A stretch of DNA of 64,000 nucleotides from JAGRMG01 sp047975215 (GCA_047975215.1 JBKEDD010000126.1:1-64000), one strand, 5' to 3'; positions 8,827-18,480 are shown, counted from the stretch's first letter. The notes: generated by a model not told the origin, from the sequence alone. Made by a program: numbers and translations.

Positions 8827-9678
8827 TCAGGTGGTTTCAAGTGCGCGCAACGATCGCACGGCTTCCTCGAAATGCTGCGGGTGGGTTTCGATCGCATCGC
8901 GCAGCAGACCCTTGCCGATTTCGACATCGCCCTGTTTCACCGCCGTCAGCGCCATCGTGTACAATAGCTGTGCGCGTTCCGACTGTCCCATCGGGATCAC
9001 CGGCAAAGTATAGTTATGCTGGGCGCCGCGGGCCAGAATCAGGTTGTTCTTGGCGGTAAACAGGCTTTGGTCCTGGCGGATCGCTTCGCCGAACAGGCGT
9101 TCGGCATCGGCAAAATCGCCGCGGGTCAGCTTGGAATAGCCCCAGTTGTTCATCACGCCGGCCGGTCGCGTGGTCAGGCCCGCGGCGATCTCGTAAAAAC
9201 TGTCGGCGCGTTTCCATTCCTTGTTGGCGTCCGCCACCATCGCCTCTAGCCGGTAACGCTTGAACGTCTCGTGGGTCGGGGGAACCGAGTCGAGTTCCTT
9301 CTTGGCCTTGGCCCAGTCGCCGGTGCGGATCAGCGCATCGGCCAGATCGACGCGGTCCTCCGGCGTTGATCCTTCCATCTTGGTGACACGGGTCCAGGCG
9401 GCCACGCCCTCGGTGTTGCGCTTGGCGCGCACCAGGGATTTCGCTAGTCCGCGTTGCAGGTCGATCCGGTCGGGATCGGGTTTGAGTGCGCGGGCGAAGT
9501 AATCGACCGCCTCGTTAGGATCGGCGACGGTCAGCATGACTTCGTTCAGGTCGTTTTCGTCAACGACATTGACGTCCTGAAAGGCCCGTTCGACCGTTGC
9601 GTCGGAGTTCTTGTCAGCACATGCCGCAACCGACAGCGCGCCAGAAAGGAGTGCCGGAATCAGAATGAGGTGGCGCAT
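8827..9678 (-). CDS. TPR lipoprotein of the tad locus
   Basis: A 283-residue exported protein with a lipoprotein signal (MRHLILIPALLSGALSVAAC, lipobox Cys at 20) followed by tetratricopeptide-like helical repeats (ALKPDPDRIDLQRGLAKSLV, VDLADALIRTGDWAKAKKEL, NNWGYSKLTRGDFADAERLF). Such TadD-like proteins are thought to act as periplasmic or outer-membrane pilotins or assembly scaffolds for the RcpA secretin. It lies 30 bases after a second, shorter TPR lipoprotein gene. I cannot tell from sequence which of the two is the functional TadD equivalent. Confidence 0.82.
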   Translation of the reverse strand: MRHLILIPALLSGALSVAACADKNSDATVERAFQDVNVVDENDLNEVMLTVADPNEAVDYFARALKPDPDRIDLQRGLAKSLVRAKRNTEGVAAWTRVTKMEGSTPEDRVDLADALIRTGDWAKAKKELDSVPPTHETFKRYRLEAMVADANKEWKRADSFYEIAAGLTTRPAGVMNNWGYSKLTRGDFADAERLFGEAIRQDQSLFTAKNNLILARGAQHNYTLPVIPMGQSERAQLLYTMALTAVKQGDVEIGKGLLRDAIETHPQHFEEAVRSLRALETT

Positions 9679-9708
9679 TTATTGCGTCCTTTACTGCTCT
9701 TGCCTCGA

Positions 9709-10299
9709 TCATGGTGTCTTGCGGATCAGATAGTCGCTGCTGCCCCGCCGCACCAATTTGTAGTCGTTGGTATTGGCAACATTATTATCAGGATTTTCCG
9801 TTTTTGCGAGCGCAAAGCGCAAATTGTCGCGGATTGAGTCACTTTCGCCATTATCGAGCGCATAAGCCTTGCGGAAAACCTGCTGCGCCTCGCCGGTTTC
9901 GCCCCGTTCCATCAGCACGACGCCCAGGTTGTTCCATGCCTCGGCCCAGTCGGGCGCCTCGTCGACGGCGCGACGCAGCATCTTTTCCGCCTGCCCCAGG
10001 CGGCCGAGACCCAGATTGGCGCTGCCCAGACTGGTCAGGATTTCCGGGGTCATGCCGTGATCCAGCGCCGCGCGGGTGAAGGCATCCATCGCCAGTTCGT
10101 ACTGGCCCGCCGCCATCAGGCGGTGGCCGACCTCGATCCCGTCCACGGCCTGGCCCTTCGGGTCGATGCCGGGAGGGAAGGGGCCGCCGCCCGTGCCCGC
10201 AATGGGTTTGGGAGCGCAGGCGGCCATCGCCGCAAGCGCGGTGATGGCCACAAGTAGGGTTCGGCTTGGTGCGGCGCGGGACGTGCCCGACGATGCCAT
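9709..10299 (-). CDS. tadD: TPR lipoprotein, TadD-like
   Basis: A 196-residue protein with a lipoprotein signal ending AAMAAC and about three TPR units (GHRLMAAGQYELAMDAFTRA, LTSLGSANLGLGRLGQAEKM, NNLGVVLMERGETGEAQQVF). It starts 4 bases after the TadC stop codon, which puts it in the same operon. TadD-type lipoproteins support assembly of the Flp pilus machine, probably at the secretin. The C-terminal 35 residues (DNNVANTNDYKLVRRGSSDY...) lie outside the repeats and may be a docking tail. Confidence 0.85.
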   Translation of the reverse strand: MASSGTSRAAPSRTLLVAITALAAMAACAPKPIAGTGGGPFPPGIDPKGQAVDGIEVGHRLMAAGQYELAMDAFTRAALDHGMTPEILTSLGSANLGLGRLGQAEKMLRRAVDEAPDWAEAWNNLGVVLMERGETGEAQQVFRKAYALDNGESDSIRDNLRFALAKTENPDNNVANTNDYKLVRRGSSDYLIRKTP

Positions 10300-10303
10300 G
10301 TTG

Positions 10304-11290
10304 CTATTCGCTCATCTTGCCCAGTTTCATGATGCCGCCGACGGACGGACCGACGAGAATGACCAGCAGCGGCGGCACGGTCAGCATCATTGTGGCAAGG
10401 GTCATTTTGGTTGGCAACTTGTTTGCGGCCTCCTCGGCGCGCATCACGCGCTTGTCGCGCATTTCGCCCGCATAGACGCGAAGCGCATCGGCGATCGAGG
10501 TGCCGAAGGTGGTGGACTGAATCAGCACCGTCACGAAGGACGAAACGTCCTGTACGCCGCAACGCACGCCCATGTCGCGCAGTACCTTGTCCTTGTCCTT
10601 GCCGGCCTTCATCTCGTAGGCGATGACATCGAACTCGTCGGCCAGATCGGGATACGAGGCGCGGATTTCCCGCGCGACCCTGACTATGGACTGGTCCAGC
10701 GACTGACCGGCCTCGACGCAGACCAGCATCATGTCGAGCGCGTCGGGAAAGCCCTGGGTGATCGCTTCCTTGCGCGATTCGACCCGCCGGGTGACCCAGT
10801 ATTTCGGCAGCATGTACCCGGCCGCGCCGGGGCCGATGACGTACATCATCAGTTTCTGCGTACCCAGCTGCTGGCCGTCACCCAGCCCGTAGACATAGAT
10901 GACCCCGGCAATCAGCCCGATGATGCCCAGGGCGAACTGGGCGAAATGGAAAAAGCGCACGGCGTCCTTCGACTGGTAACCGGCCTGGCGCAGCTTGAGC
11001 TGGATGGCCGACAGTTCATCGGCGTCCTTGGGTTCGAGGAAGGTCGCGAATTTCTGCAACTGTTCGTTGCGCCCCGCCTGGCGCAGCCGTTCCTTCTTGG
11101 CCCGGCCCCGGGGTTGTTTTTCCGGCTCCATGCTGCGCTTGAGCTTTTTCAGCGGGTCTTCGGGCTGTTTCAGCAGCATCGGAATGGTCAGAAGGACCAT
11201 GAACAACCCCAGCAGACCGACCGCGATCAGCGGCCCCAGCGGCCCCATCTGGTCGGTCAGGAAATCGTTTACGGGCGACAGGAATTCCAT
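10304..11290 (-). CDS. tadC: Tad pilus inner-membrane platform protein TadC (T2SS F family)
   Basis: A 328-residue GspF-domain protein with an N-terminal membrane helix (LGPLIAVGLLGLFMVLLTIP), a cytoplasmic F domain (FPDALDMMLVCVEAGQSLDQ is the typical segment) and C-terminal helices (TLATMMLTVPPLLVILVGPS). It forms the inner-membrane platform with TadB, which is pushed by the TadA ATPase. ATG 11290 has a GGAGAC ribosome site. TadB ends 10 bases upstream, so both are in one operon. Confidence 0.93.
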   Translation of the reverse strand: MEFLSPVNDFLTDQMGPLGPLIAVGLLGLFMVLLTIPMLLKQPEDPLKKLKRSMEPEKQPRGRAKKERLRQAGRNEQLQKFATFLEPKDADELSAIQLKLRQAGYQSKDAVRFFHFAQFALGIIGLIAGVIYVYGLGDGQQLGTQKLMMYVIGPGAAGYMLPKYWVTRRVESRKEAITQGFPDALDMMLVCVEAGQSLDQSIVRVAREIRASYPDLADEFDVIAYEMKAGKDKDKVLRDMGVRCGVQDVSSFVTVLIQSTTFGTSIADALRVYAGEMRDKRVMRAEEAANKLPTKMTLATMMLTVPPLLVILVGPSVGGIMKLGKMSE

Positions 11291-11300
11291 TGCCGTCTCC

Positions 11301-12269
11301 TCAAACCTTGATGTTGGTGAGAATGCGCATGACGACCAGGTTTGCCGTCAGCATGATGCCGACAAAAAAGCAGGCCGGGATGAAAAAGGCGTGATCCATC
11401 ACCTCGTCGTAATAGTTCGGATCGTTGACGAGGATCACGACCAGCGCGGCCAGCGGGAAACCCGACAGGAACTTGCCCGACCATTGGGCCTCGGCGGTGA
11501 TCGCCTTGACCCGACGGAACAGGCGAAAGCGGGCGCGGATAACCTTGGCCAGACCGGCCAGGATCTCGGCGAGGTTGCCGCCCGATTGCTGCTGGATGGT
11601 CACGGCGACCGCAAGAAAGCGCATGTCCTGCATGTCCAGCCGGTCAGCCATTTCCTTGAGCGCCTCGCCAACATCGCGCCCATATGCGTTTTCGTCGGCG
11701 ATGATGCCGAATTCGGTGGCGAGCGGATCCTCGACCTCTTTCGAAACGATCTGGATCGCGGACGAAAACGGATGCCCCACGCGCAGGCTGCGCACCATCA
11801 GTTCGACAGCGTCAGGAAGCTGTTCCTCGATCATTGCCATGCGCTTCTTGGCCTTGCCGTTGACCCAGACATAGACCGCGCCGATTCCGATCACGACAGA
11901 TGCGAGAATCCGCACCGGCGTACTGGTCTGGGTACCGATGCTGAGCCCGACGAAGGCCAGAACCGCCAGCCCCGCCATCAGCATGATCAGCTGTTTGGGC
12001 GTGAACGCGATCGCCGCCTTCTGCGCCTTTTCCGCAAGCAGCGAATAAAGCGGGATCGAGGTGGACTTCATGTGCTGCTTCATTTCCTTGCGCAGCTGTT
12101 CGAGGACCTGTTCGCGCCCGGCCCCCTTGTCGAGCATCTCGAGCCGGCGGTTGACACGGCTGTTCAGGCTGATGGATTTGCCGAAGGCGACCAGGTACAG
12201 CCCTTCGACCAGCACGAAGACGCCGACGAAGATCAGGCCGTAGATAAGGGGTTCCGCACTGATTTGCAT
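11301..12269 (-). CDS. tadB: Tad pilus inner-membrane platform protein TadB (T2SS F family)
   Basis: A 322-residue GspF-domain protein, partner of TadC. It has an N-terminal helix (LIYGLIFVGVFVLVEGLYLV), a central pair of helices (LIMLMAGLAVLAFVGLSIG) and the F-domain segment PDAVELMVRSLRVGHPFSSA. The frame extends to 12317, but ATG 12269 (MQISAEPLIYGLI) is preferred: it starts 7 bases after the TadA stop and gives the usual short cytoplasmic N terminus, whereas the longer form would overlap the tadA 3' end. Confidence 0.92.
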   Translation of the reverse strand: MQISAEPLIYGLIFVGVFVLVEGLYLVAFGKSISLNSRVNRRLEMLDKGAGREQVLEQLRKEMKQHMKSTSIPLYSLLAEKAQKAAIAFTPKQLIMLMAGLAVLAFVGLSIGTQTSTPVRILASVVIGIGAVYVWVNGKAKKRMAMIEEQLPDAVELMVRSLRVGHPFSSAIQIVSKEVEDPLATEFGIIADENAYGRDVGEALKEMADRLDMQDMRFLAVAVTIQQQSGGNLAEILAGLAKVIRARFRLFRRVKAITAEAQWSGKFLSGFPLAALVVILVNDPNYYDEVMDHAFFIPACFFVGIMLTANLVVMRILTNIKV

Positions 12270-12276
12270 GGTGGGC

Positions 12277-13731
12277 TCACATCTTGGTGGGTTCGTAGAT
12301 TGACGCGGGAAGGTCATAGCCCCACATCCGGAAACGCTCCGAGAAGTGGCTGCGCACGCCGGTTGCGGTGAAATGGCCGATGATCTTGTTTTCCGGGGTC
12401 AGGCCGACACGCTGATACTTGAAGATCTCCTGCATCGAGATCACGTCGCCTTCCATGCCCGTGATTTCGGTGATCGAGGTCATGCGCCGGCTGCCGTCCT
12501 GAAGGCGGCTGGCCTGCACGATCAGGTTGACCGCGCTCGAGATCTGGCTGCGTACCGCCTTCAGCGGCATTTCGATCCCGGCCATGGCGATCATGTTTTC
12601 CAGGCGCGAAACGCCGTCCCTGGCCGAGTTTGCGTGGATCGTGGTCATTGATCCGTCATGGCCGGTGTTCATGGCCTGCAACATGTCGATCACTTCCTCG
12701 CCGCGGGTTTCGCCGACGATGATCCGGTCGGGGCGCATCCGCAGCGCGTTCTTGAGGCAGTCGCGGGGGGAGACCTCGCCCTTGCCCTCGACGTTGGGCG
12801 GACGGCTTTCCATCCGGCCGACATGGGTCTGCTGCAACTGCAGTTCCGCCGTATCCTCGATGGTGAGGATGCGTTCGGAATTGTCGATGAACGAGGAAAG
12901 CGCGTTCAGCGTGGTGGTCTTGCCCGACCCGGTGCCGCCCGAGACGATGATGTTCAGACGGGTCGCAACGGCGGCCTGCAAGAAGGCAGCCATCTCTTCG
13001 GTGAAGGCGCCGAAATTGACAAGGTCGTCGATGCCCAGTTTGTCCTTCTTGAACTTGCGGATGGACACCAACGACCCGTCGACCGCGATCGGCGGAACCA
13101 TCGCGTTGAAACGCGAACCATCCGCCAGGCGGGCGTCGACATAAGGGTTTGATTCGTCAACGCGCCGGCCGACGGCGCTGACGATCTTGTCGATGATCCG
13201 CAACAGGTGCTTTTCGTCCTTGAACGTGATCTGGCTGAGCTGCAGCTTGCCCTCGCGTTCGACGAATATCTGTTGCGGACCGTTGACCAGGATATCGCTG
13301 ACCGAGTCGTCCTGAAGCAGCGCCTCCAGCGGCCCGAGCCCGGTAACCTCGTCGTAGAGCTCCTTGTTCAGCGTCTGGCGGTCCTCGCGGTTCAGCACGA
13401 TTCCCTTCTGTTCCAGAATCTCGCTGGCGATCGAGCTGATTTCGGTCCGCAGTTCCGCTTCGGATGCGTGTTCCAATGCTGCCAGGTTCAGGTTTTCCAG
13501 CAGTTCGCGGTGCAGTTCGATCTTGATTTCGCCCAACCGCTCCTTGCGCTTGCGGTCGCGGTCGACCGAAGCGGGTTCCGCGGCGGCCTTGAACGGCATC
13601 GGCTTGCGCAGGACGGTATGGGGCCTTGCATCCGGCGGGATGGCGGCAGGCTGGGCCACAGCTGCCGCCGCCGCCGCGGCCTTGGCGGCCTTGGGGGTGG
13701 CGCCGGCCGGTTTCTTGTATCTGGAAAACAC
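12277..13731 (-). CDS. cpaF: Tad pilus assembly/retraction ATPase TadA/CpaF
   Basis: A 484-residue secretion ATPase of the GspE/VirB11 superfamily. Visible elements: an Ala-rich disordered N terminus, an N-terminal domain beginning near residue 60, Walker A VSGGTGSGKTTTLNAL near residue 265, Asp box LTIEDTAELQL, Walker B region RPDRIIVGETRGEE and the His box MNTGHDGSMTTIHANS. The start is GTG at 13731 with a strong AGGAGGGA site. It powers Flp pilus polymerisation from the cytoplasmic face, acting on TadB/TadC encoded just downstream. Confidence 0.95.
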   Translation of the reverse strand: MFSRYKKPAGATPKAAKAAAAAAAVAQPAAIPPDARPHTVLRKPMPFKAAAEPASVDRDRKRKERLGEIKIELHRELLENLNLAALEHASEAELRTEISSIASEILEQKGIVLNREDRQTLNKELYDEVTGLGPLEALLQDDSVSDILVNGPQQIFVEREGKLQLSQITFKDEKHLLRIIDKIVSAVGRRVDESNPYVDARLADGSRFNAMVPPIAVDGSLVSIRKFKKDKLGIDDLVNFGAFTEEMAAFLQAAVATRLNIIVSGGTGSGKTTTLNALSSFIDNSERILTIEDTAELQLQQTHVGRMESRPPNVEGKGEVSPRDCLKNALRMRPDRIIVGETRGEEVIDMLQAMNTGHDGSMTTIHANSARDGVSRLENMIAMAGIEMPLKAVRSQISSAVNLIVQASRLQDGSRRMTSITEITGMEGDVISMQEIFKYQRVGLTPENKIIGHFTATGVRSHFSERFRMWGYDLPASIYEPTKM

Positions 13732-13750
13732 GTCCGTTCCCTCCTGCCCG

Positions 13751-14986
13751 TTATGCCGCTTCGGCTTCGTTTCGGCCGAGTTCGTGCAGCGATTGCGCGA
13801 GCTTGGCGATTTCCTTGCGCAAAGGGTTCTTCGGCGCCGAAACCGCCAGGGGCGATCCGTGGTCGGCGCCCTGCATCACCGCCTTGCCGCCATCGGGAAG
13901 TTGCAGATCTATCGAGATTCCCAGGCTTTCACCCATGCGCTTGACCCGGCTCTTGCTGCTGAGATCGGTGAACTTTGGCGCCCGGTTCAGGGCAAAGCGC
14001 AGCTTGTTGAACGGCAGGTCTTCGGATTGCAGCGCGCGTTTCAGCCGCAGCACGTTCTGCGCCGAGCGCATGTCCAGTTCGATAGTGGCGAAATAGACAT
14101 GTGCCGCGTGCAACACCGTTTCCGACCAGACCACCAGCGTCGAGGGCATGTCGATTACCACATAGTCGAAATGGCTCCGGGCCAGGTCGATGACGCGCTG
14201 CACGTCCTCGGCGTCGATGATGTCGAGAGGCACAAGATCGGTGGGCGCGGTCAGCACCTGAAGGCGGTCCTTGAAATTCAGCAGCGCCTGTCCGAATACC
14301 TCTTCGTCCATGTTCTGCGTATCGGCGAGCATCTCGAACACGGTCTCGCGCCGCGACAGATCGAGATAGGTGCCGACCGATCCGAATTGCAGATCAAAGT
14401 CTATCAGGCAGACGCTGGGATGCTTGTCGCCGTCGATCAGCGACAGTTCCCAGGCCAGATTGACAGCCAGAGTGGTCGCACCCGATCCGCCGGCCAGCCC
14501 CTGAACCACGATCACCGCGCCTTCCCTGGATTCGCCCGATTGCAGCTGCGGGGTATCGTGGCGGTCTCTGGTGCCGGCGTCCTGGGCGCGCAGCCTCTCG
14601 ATGGCCTGCTGCAACTCCATTTCAGGCAACGGGTAGGGAATGAACTCGTCGGCGCCCTTGCGCAGAAGCTGATGCAGCGAGACGGGCGAGACATCTTCGG
14701 CGATCAGGATTACCTTGATGCCGCGGGCCTTGGCCTGGGCAATGACCTCGCCCAGCATGACGAGGTTGTCCTCGTCCTTCTCGTCGATCGCCAGCGCCAG
14801 GAATTCAAGTGCACCGGCCTCGGGCTGGCCGAAGAATGCCAGCGATTCGGCGAACCCGAGATCACCCCAGTTCTCGCCCAGCGCCGTTTCCATGTCTTCG
14901 ATCAGCAGGTCGAAATTCTGAACGTCCCGGCTGACCGTACAGGCCAGAATTGCGTTGTGTTCGATCTGCGGCACTTCACTGCTCAT
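13751..14986 (-). CDS. cpaE: Tad locus MinD/ParA-like localisation protein TadZ/CpaE
   Basis: A 411-residue protein with an atypical receiver-like N-terminal domain (about residues 10-140; VILIAEDVSPVSLHQLLRKG) and a C-terminal ParA/MinD ATPase domain. The deviant Walker A reads VQGLAGGSGATTLAVNLAWE, followed by SVCLIDFDLQFGS and a VVIDMPSTLV Walker B. These proteins mark the cell pole for tad assembly. ATG 14986 (MSSEVPQIEHN) is chosen because GAGGAAG lies at correct spacing; the ATG 6 bases upstream is too close to it. Confidence 0.9.
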   Translation of the reverse strand: MSSEVPQIEHNAILACTVSRDVQNFDLLIEDMETALGENWGDLGFAESLAFFGQPEAGALEFLALAIDEKDEDNLVMLGEVIAQAKARGIKVILIAEDVSPVSLHQLLRKGADEFIPYPLPEMELQQAIERLRAQDAGTRDRHDTPQLQSGESREGAVIVVQGLAGGSGATTLAVNLAWELSLIDGDKHPSVCLIDFDLQFGSVGTYLDLSRRETVFEMLADTQNMDEEVFGQALLNFKDRLQVLTAPTDLVPLDIIDAEDVQRVIDLARSHFDYVVIDMPSTLVVWSETVLHAAHVYFATIELDMRSAQNVLRLKRALQSEDLPFNKLRFALNRAPKFTDLSSKSRVKRMGESLGISIDLQLPDGGKAVMQGADHGSPLAVSAPKNPLRKEIAKLAQSLHELGRNEAEAA

Positions 14987-15180
14987 TGCCATCTTCCTCG
15001 TTACGGGCATCCGGCGGTATGCGGCAGGGCATTGGTCCGGCCCTGTCCGCCTGCGGTGCCGCACGACTCGGAACAGCCGCGGGTTGCCCTATGAGGTCAA
15101 CTTCAACGGAAATGTGGGCGAGAGTAGGGCTAAAAAACCCCAATTGTAGGGTATTGGGCGACGATCACCGCAATGCAGCT

Positions 15181-15807
15181 TTATTGTGCGCTGGTCGTGG
15201 TTTGATCGAGATTGCTCAACCCGGTTCTGGCAACCGCGCTCTCGACATAGTCGCGATAGACGATCTGCGCATATTTCCCATCCAGAACAGTGGGATGGCG
15301 TTTGACGAAGCCGGATACCTCGGTCACGGTGCGACGGTTCTGCCGTTCGCGCCCCGGGGTCGCGATGACGGGCTGCGTTTCGCCATAGGAAACCAGCGCC
15401 TCGAGTCGCGACCGGCTGATGCCGCGCGACGAGAAATAGGCCACAACCGCGTTGGCCCGGCGCCGCCCCAGGGCATAGTTGTAGGATGCCGAACCGACCG
15501 CATCGGTATGGCCGTAGACACGGAACCTGACCTCTGGGAACTGGCGAATCCAGTTCGCCTGCTTGTCGAGGACGGCGCGTGCCTCGGGGTCGATCCGGGC
15601 GCTGTCGAAAGCGAAGTTAATGGTTGTCGGCACCTCGGTGGCGAATCGGTTGCCCAGGGCGATGACATAGTCCTTTTCGCCGCTCATGATCATCGTGTTG
15701 TTCATGGTGGCGTTGCCGAAGACACCGCTGTCGACCTGGTGCCCGGCTTCCTGAGCGCAGGCGGCCAGGGCGAACGTCACGCCCAGCGCAGCGAATTTCC
15801 TGAACAT
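15181..15807 (-). CDS. OmpA-family lipoprotein of the tad locus
   Basis: A 208-residue exported protein. The signal ends in a lipobox (ALGVTFALAAC), and the peptidoglycan-binding OmpA domain spans about residues 45-165, with NFAFDSARIDPEARAVLDKQ and the binding motif GHTDAVGSASYNYALGRRRA. It probably anchors the RcpA secretin complex to the cell wall. ATG 15807 follows the rcpA stop by 16 bases with an AAGGACAG site. The 194-base gap to tadZ downstream shows no clear hairpin. Confidence 0.88.
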   Translation of the reverse strand: MFRKFAALGVTFALAACAQEAGHQVDSGVFGNATMNNTMIMSGEKDYVIALGNRFATEVPTTINFAFDSARIDPEARAVLDKQANWIRQFPEVRFRVYGHTDAVGSASYNYALGRRRANAVVAYFSSRGISRSRLEALVSYGETQPVIATPGRERQNRRTVTEVSGFVKRHPTVLDGKYAQIVYRDYVESAVARTGLSNLDQTTTSAQ

Positions 15808-15823
15808 GTGCCTGTCCTTCCGC

Positions 15824-17230
15824 TTAATCCATGACATAGCCGTAAGATCCGCTAAAGTCTTGCTTGGCGACTTCGTTGGCCGGGCCGCGGTCGGTTCTGG
15901 AAACCTGTCCGCGCAGGAACAGGCCGGTTTCGCTGGGCGGTTTCACCCGATCGGTCGGCAATGCCAGCGCCTCGCCGCGGGTCGGCGTGACCAGGTGCGC
16001 GGTGACGATGATCACCAGTTCGGTCTGGCTGCGCTGGTAATCCGCGCTGCGGAACAGCGCGCCCAGCACCGGCACATCGCCGATCCAGGGCAGTTGCGCC
16101 GCGTTGTCGAGAAATTCGTCCTGTATCAGGCCGGCGATGGCAAAGCTCTCGCCGTCGCGCATCTCTACCGTGGTGGAGGTTTCGCGGCGGGAAAACGCGC
16201 TCAGGGTCAGCGCGTTGGCTGTTACGCTGACGCTTGGGTCTATGGCCGAAACCGCCGCCTTCAGTTCCAGGTTGATGATGTCCTGATCGACCACGCGCGG
16301 GATGAACTGCAACTCGATCCCGAAGGGCTTGTATTCGACGGTGTAAACGCCGTTGTCCTGGGCCACCGGGATCGGGTATTCGCCACCGGCGAGAAAGGTC
16401 GCCTCCTGGCCCGAAAGCGCCGACAGGTTGGGTTCGGCCAGGGTTCTGACCACGCCTTTCTGTTCCAGGGCTTCCAGAAGCAGGTTGATCTGCAACGATC
16501 CGGCGTTGAAGCCGAATACCATCGCGCCGAAATTCTCGTTCGCGGCGGGGATGTTGCCGGCCAGCGAACTGGTCAGGGCCGGCTGGTTGTTGATGCTTCC
16601 CATGCCGCCGTTGACCCCGAAGCCGCTGCCGCCGTTGAGACCCAGCGAGGAACTGAGCGATTTCGACACCGAGCGTTTCATTTCCGCGAAACGCACCTTG
16701 AGCATGACCTGCTGTACGCCGCCGACGCTCATCAGGTTGGACACGCGTTCGGGGGCATAGCGTTCGGCCAGATCCATCGCGCGTTGCAGCCTGGCCATGC
16801 TCGACACGGTACCCGACAGCACGATGCCATCATTGGCGGTGCGTACCTCGATCTTCTCGCCGGGCAGGATTTGGCGCAGACGTTCCTTGAACTCGGTGAC
16901 ATCGGCCGCCACCCGCACCTCGACATTGGTGATAAGCCGCCCCGACGCATCAAGAAGCGTCAGCGTGGTCATGCCCGGCGACTTGCCCAGCACATAGATG
17001 GTGCTGTCCGACAGCGAAGAGATATCGGCGATGCCCGGATTGGCGATGCTCAGTTCAGCGAAGGGAACGTCGCTTTCGACGACCACGGCGCGGTTCATCG
17101 GAACGTCCAGCGTTGCCGCCGTTCCCGAGCGCACAACGCGCAAGGTGTCCGCCCCGGCACTGTCCGCGACGGGCATGAACGCCATGCCCAGACCCAGAAG
17201 GGCCGCGTTGATCCATCCGGTGATTTTCAT
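15824..17230 (-). CDS. cpaC: Tad pilus outer-membrane secretin RcpA/CpaC
   Basis: A 468-residue secretin with a Sec signal peptide (MKITGWINAALLGLGMAFM...). It has an N-terminal pilus-assembly domain (AELSIANPGIADISSLSDST, VLGKSPGMTTLTLLDASGR), a BON-like stretch (NDGIVLSGTVSSMARLQRAM) and a C-terminal secretin core (VRTLAEPNLSALSGQEATFL, GGEYPIPVAQ, IELQFIPRVVDQDIINLELK). The frame extends to 17362, but ATG 17230 has GGAGAGGCAGG upstream and a proper signal peptide. It forms the outer-membrane channel for the Flp pilus. Confidence 0.93.
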   Translation of the reverse strand: MKITGWINAALLGLGMAFMPVADSAGADTLRVVRSGTAATLDVPMNRAVVVESDVPFAELSIANPGIADISSLSDSTIYVLGKSPGMTTLTLLDASGRLITNVEVRVAADVTEFKERLRQILPGEKIEVRTANDGIVLSGTVSSMARLQRAMDLAERYAPERVSNLMSVGGVQQVMLKVRFAEMKRSVSKSLSSSLGLNGGSGFGVNGGMGSINNQPALTSSLAGNIPAANENFGAMVFGFNAGSLQINLLLEALEQKGVVRTLAEPNLSALSGQEATFLAGGEYPIPVAQDNGVYTVEYKPFGIELQFIPRVVDQDIINLELKAAVSAIDPSVSVTANALTLSAFSRRETSTTVEMRDGESFAIAGLIQDEFLDNAAQLPWIGDVPVLGALFRSADYQRSQTELVIIVTAHLVTPTRGEALALPTDRVKPPSETGLFLRGQVSRTDRGPANEVAKQDFSGSYGYVMD

Positions 17231-17368
17231 GTGACCTGCCTCTCCGATCACGCCTCGTTGTCCGGGTCTTTTCGCCCGCCGTTTCGCCCAGTTTGCGCCA
17301 GTTGCGTTTTTATTGCAAGAATCAACGGTTTCCGGGTCATGTATGATGTGGATATGTCGCAACAGACA

Positions 17369-17401
17369 GATGCGGGGCCCCGCTTTCGAGGGCCCCGCAT
17401 C
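17369..17401 (-). terminator. Perfect 12-bp stem-loop between rcpC and rcpA
   Basis: GATGCGGGGCCC (17369-17380) and GGGCCCCGCATC (17390-17401) are exact inverted complements around a 9-base loop, lying 23-55 bases past the rcpC stop and 139 bases before the rcpA start. No run of T follows on the minus strand, so it may act as a partial terminator, an mRNA 3'-end stabiliser or a processing site inside the operon rather than a full stop. Confidence 0.65.
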
Positions 17402-17423
17402 GCGTTAACATGCTGTATTTTCA

Positions 17424-18278
17424 TCAGTTTGTGCAGGGGATCGGAATCTCGACGACCTCGGCACCGCGCCGTGTGCGGATGGTGCAGACCTTGGGTTCTT
17501 CGCGCACCGGCGCCGCTTCCTGTTCGGTCAGGCCCAGCAACTTGCGTTGATCGACCTCGACGGCGGCGGCGATGGTGTCGTCTTCGGCGCCGACCAGGGC
17601 GAGCGAAAGGCGGCCCGTCGATTGCGCCTGCGCCAGTGCCGCCACCTGTTCGGGGCGGGCCGCGACGGTCACGGTGCGCGCGATGGTGGCGCCGTCCATG
17701 TCGCCGCCGGCGCTCTGGTCGATCGCGATCAGTTGCACGCCGGTCTCGATCAGGCGGGTGACATCGCCGCGGGCGCCTTCGACGGCATCGCGGATCGAGC
17801 CGGTCCAGTAGACATCGACCTTGTGGCCCGGACGCAGGAAGCCCGAGACGCCCGAGGCCACGTCGACCTTGATTGCGAAGGCGCGCATGCCGCGTTCAAG
17901 CTGCGAGGTGATGCCCGCGCCCTCACCGGGTTCGGTGACCTTGACGGCCATGATCGCCTCGTCCTTTTCCATCGCGCGCAACACTTCGCGCGGCCGGGCG
18001 TTTTCTTCGGGGAACAGCAGGGCGATATCGGTATAGGTGCCTTCGGGCACGGCGTCGAGAGGCCATTCCACCGCGCGCACGGCGTCCTTGGTCAGGGTCT
18101 CGCCATAGCGCAGCGCGCGCTCGGCGACAAAGACCGTCGTTGTCGGCACCGCGGGCGCCTGCTCGGCCGTCTGGGCCGACTGGCTCTGAAGCTCGTTCAT
18201 GTATTTCTTGGCGAGATACACGGCGCCACCCGCAAGGGCGATACCGACGATCAGGACAAGTCCGAATACTGCGCGCAT
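17424..18278 (-). CDS. cpaB: Tad pilus assembly protein RcpC/CpaB
   Basis: A 284-residue periplasmic protein anchored by one N-terminal helix (MRAVFGLVLIVGIALAGGAV). A SAF domain is visible at about residues 45-110 (VFVAERALRYGETLTKDAVR, W.LDAVPEGTY), followed by the RcpC C-terminal region (GFLRPGHKVDVYWTGSI, VTVAARPEQVAALAQAQSTG). It helps secretin assembly or gating in the Flp pilus. ATG 18278 has a GAGAGGTGA site. It lies between two strong hairpins, so its mRNA may be separately processed. Confidence 0.92.
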   Translation of the reverse strand: MRAVFGLVLIVGIALAGGAVYLAKKYMNELQSQSAQTAEQAPAVPTTTVFVAERALRYGETLTKDAVRAVEWPLDAVPEGTYTDIALLFPEENARPREVLRAMEKDEAIMAVKVTEPGEGAGITSQLERGMRAFAIKVDVASGVSGFLRPGHKVDVYWTGSIRDAVEGARGDVTRLIETGVQLIAIDQSAGGDMDGATIARTVTVAARPEQVAALAQAQSTGRLSLALVGAEDDTIAAAVEVDQRKLLGLTEQEAAPVREEPKVCTIRTRRGAEVVEIPIPCTN

Positions 18279-18480
18279 CTTTCACCTCTCATATGACTGA
18301 CCGCCGCTTGTCTCAATAATCCGGCAGGGATCCGATCTCGTCTTTGGGCCGCGACCGTGGCGAAATCAGGGGACGTTCGCGGACATGACCGGCGTGCTTG
18401 CCAGCGGGGCCCTTGGGCTATTGCGTTGGGGACACCAGCCTGCGGGGGAGTTCCGTCTCAGCCTTGCCGTGGCACGGAAA

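Noticed and set aside
15806..17761. 651-codon open frame on the plus strand opposite rcpA
   Set aside because: It is antisense to rcpA, which has clear secretin motifs, signal peptide and ribosome site; high GC creates long stop-free antisense frames.
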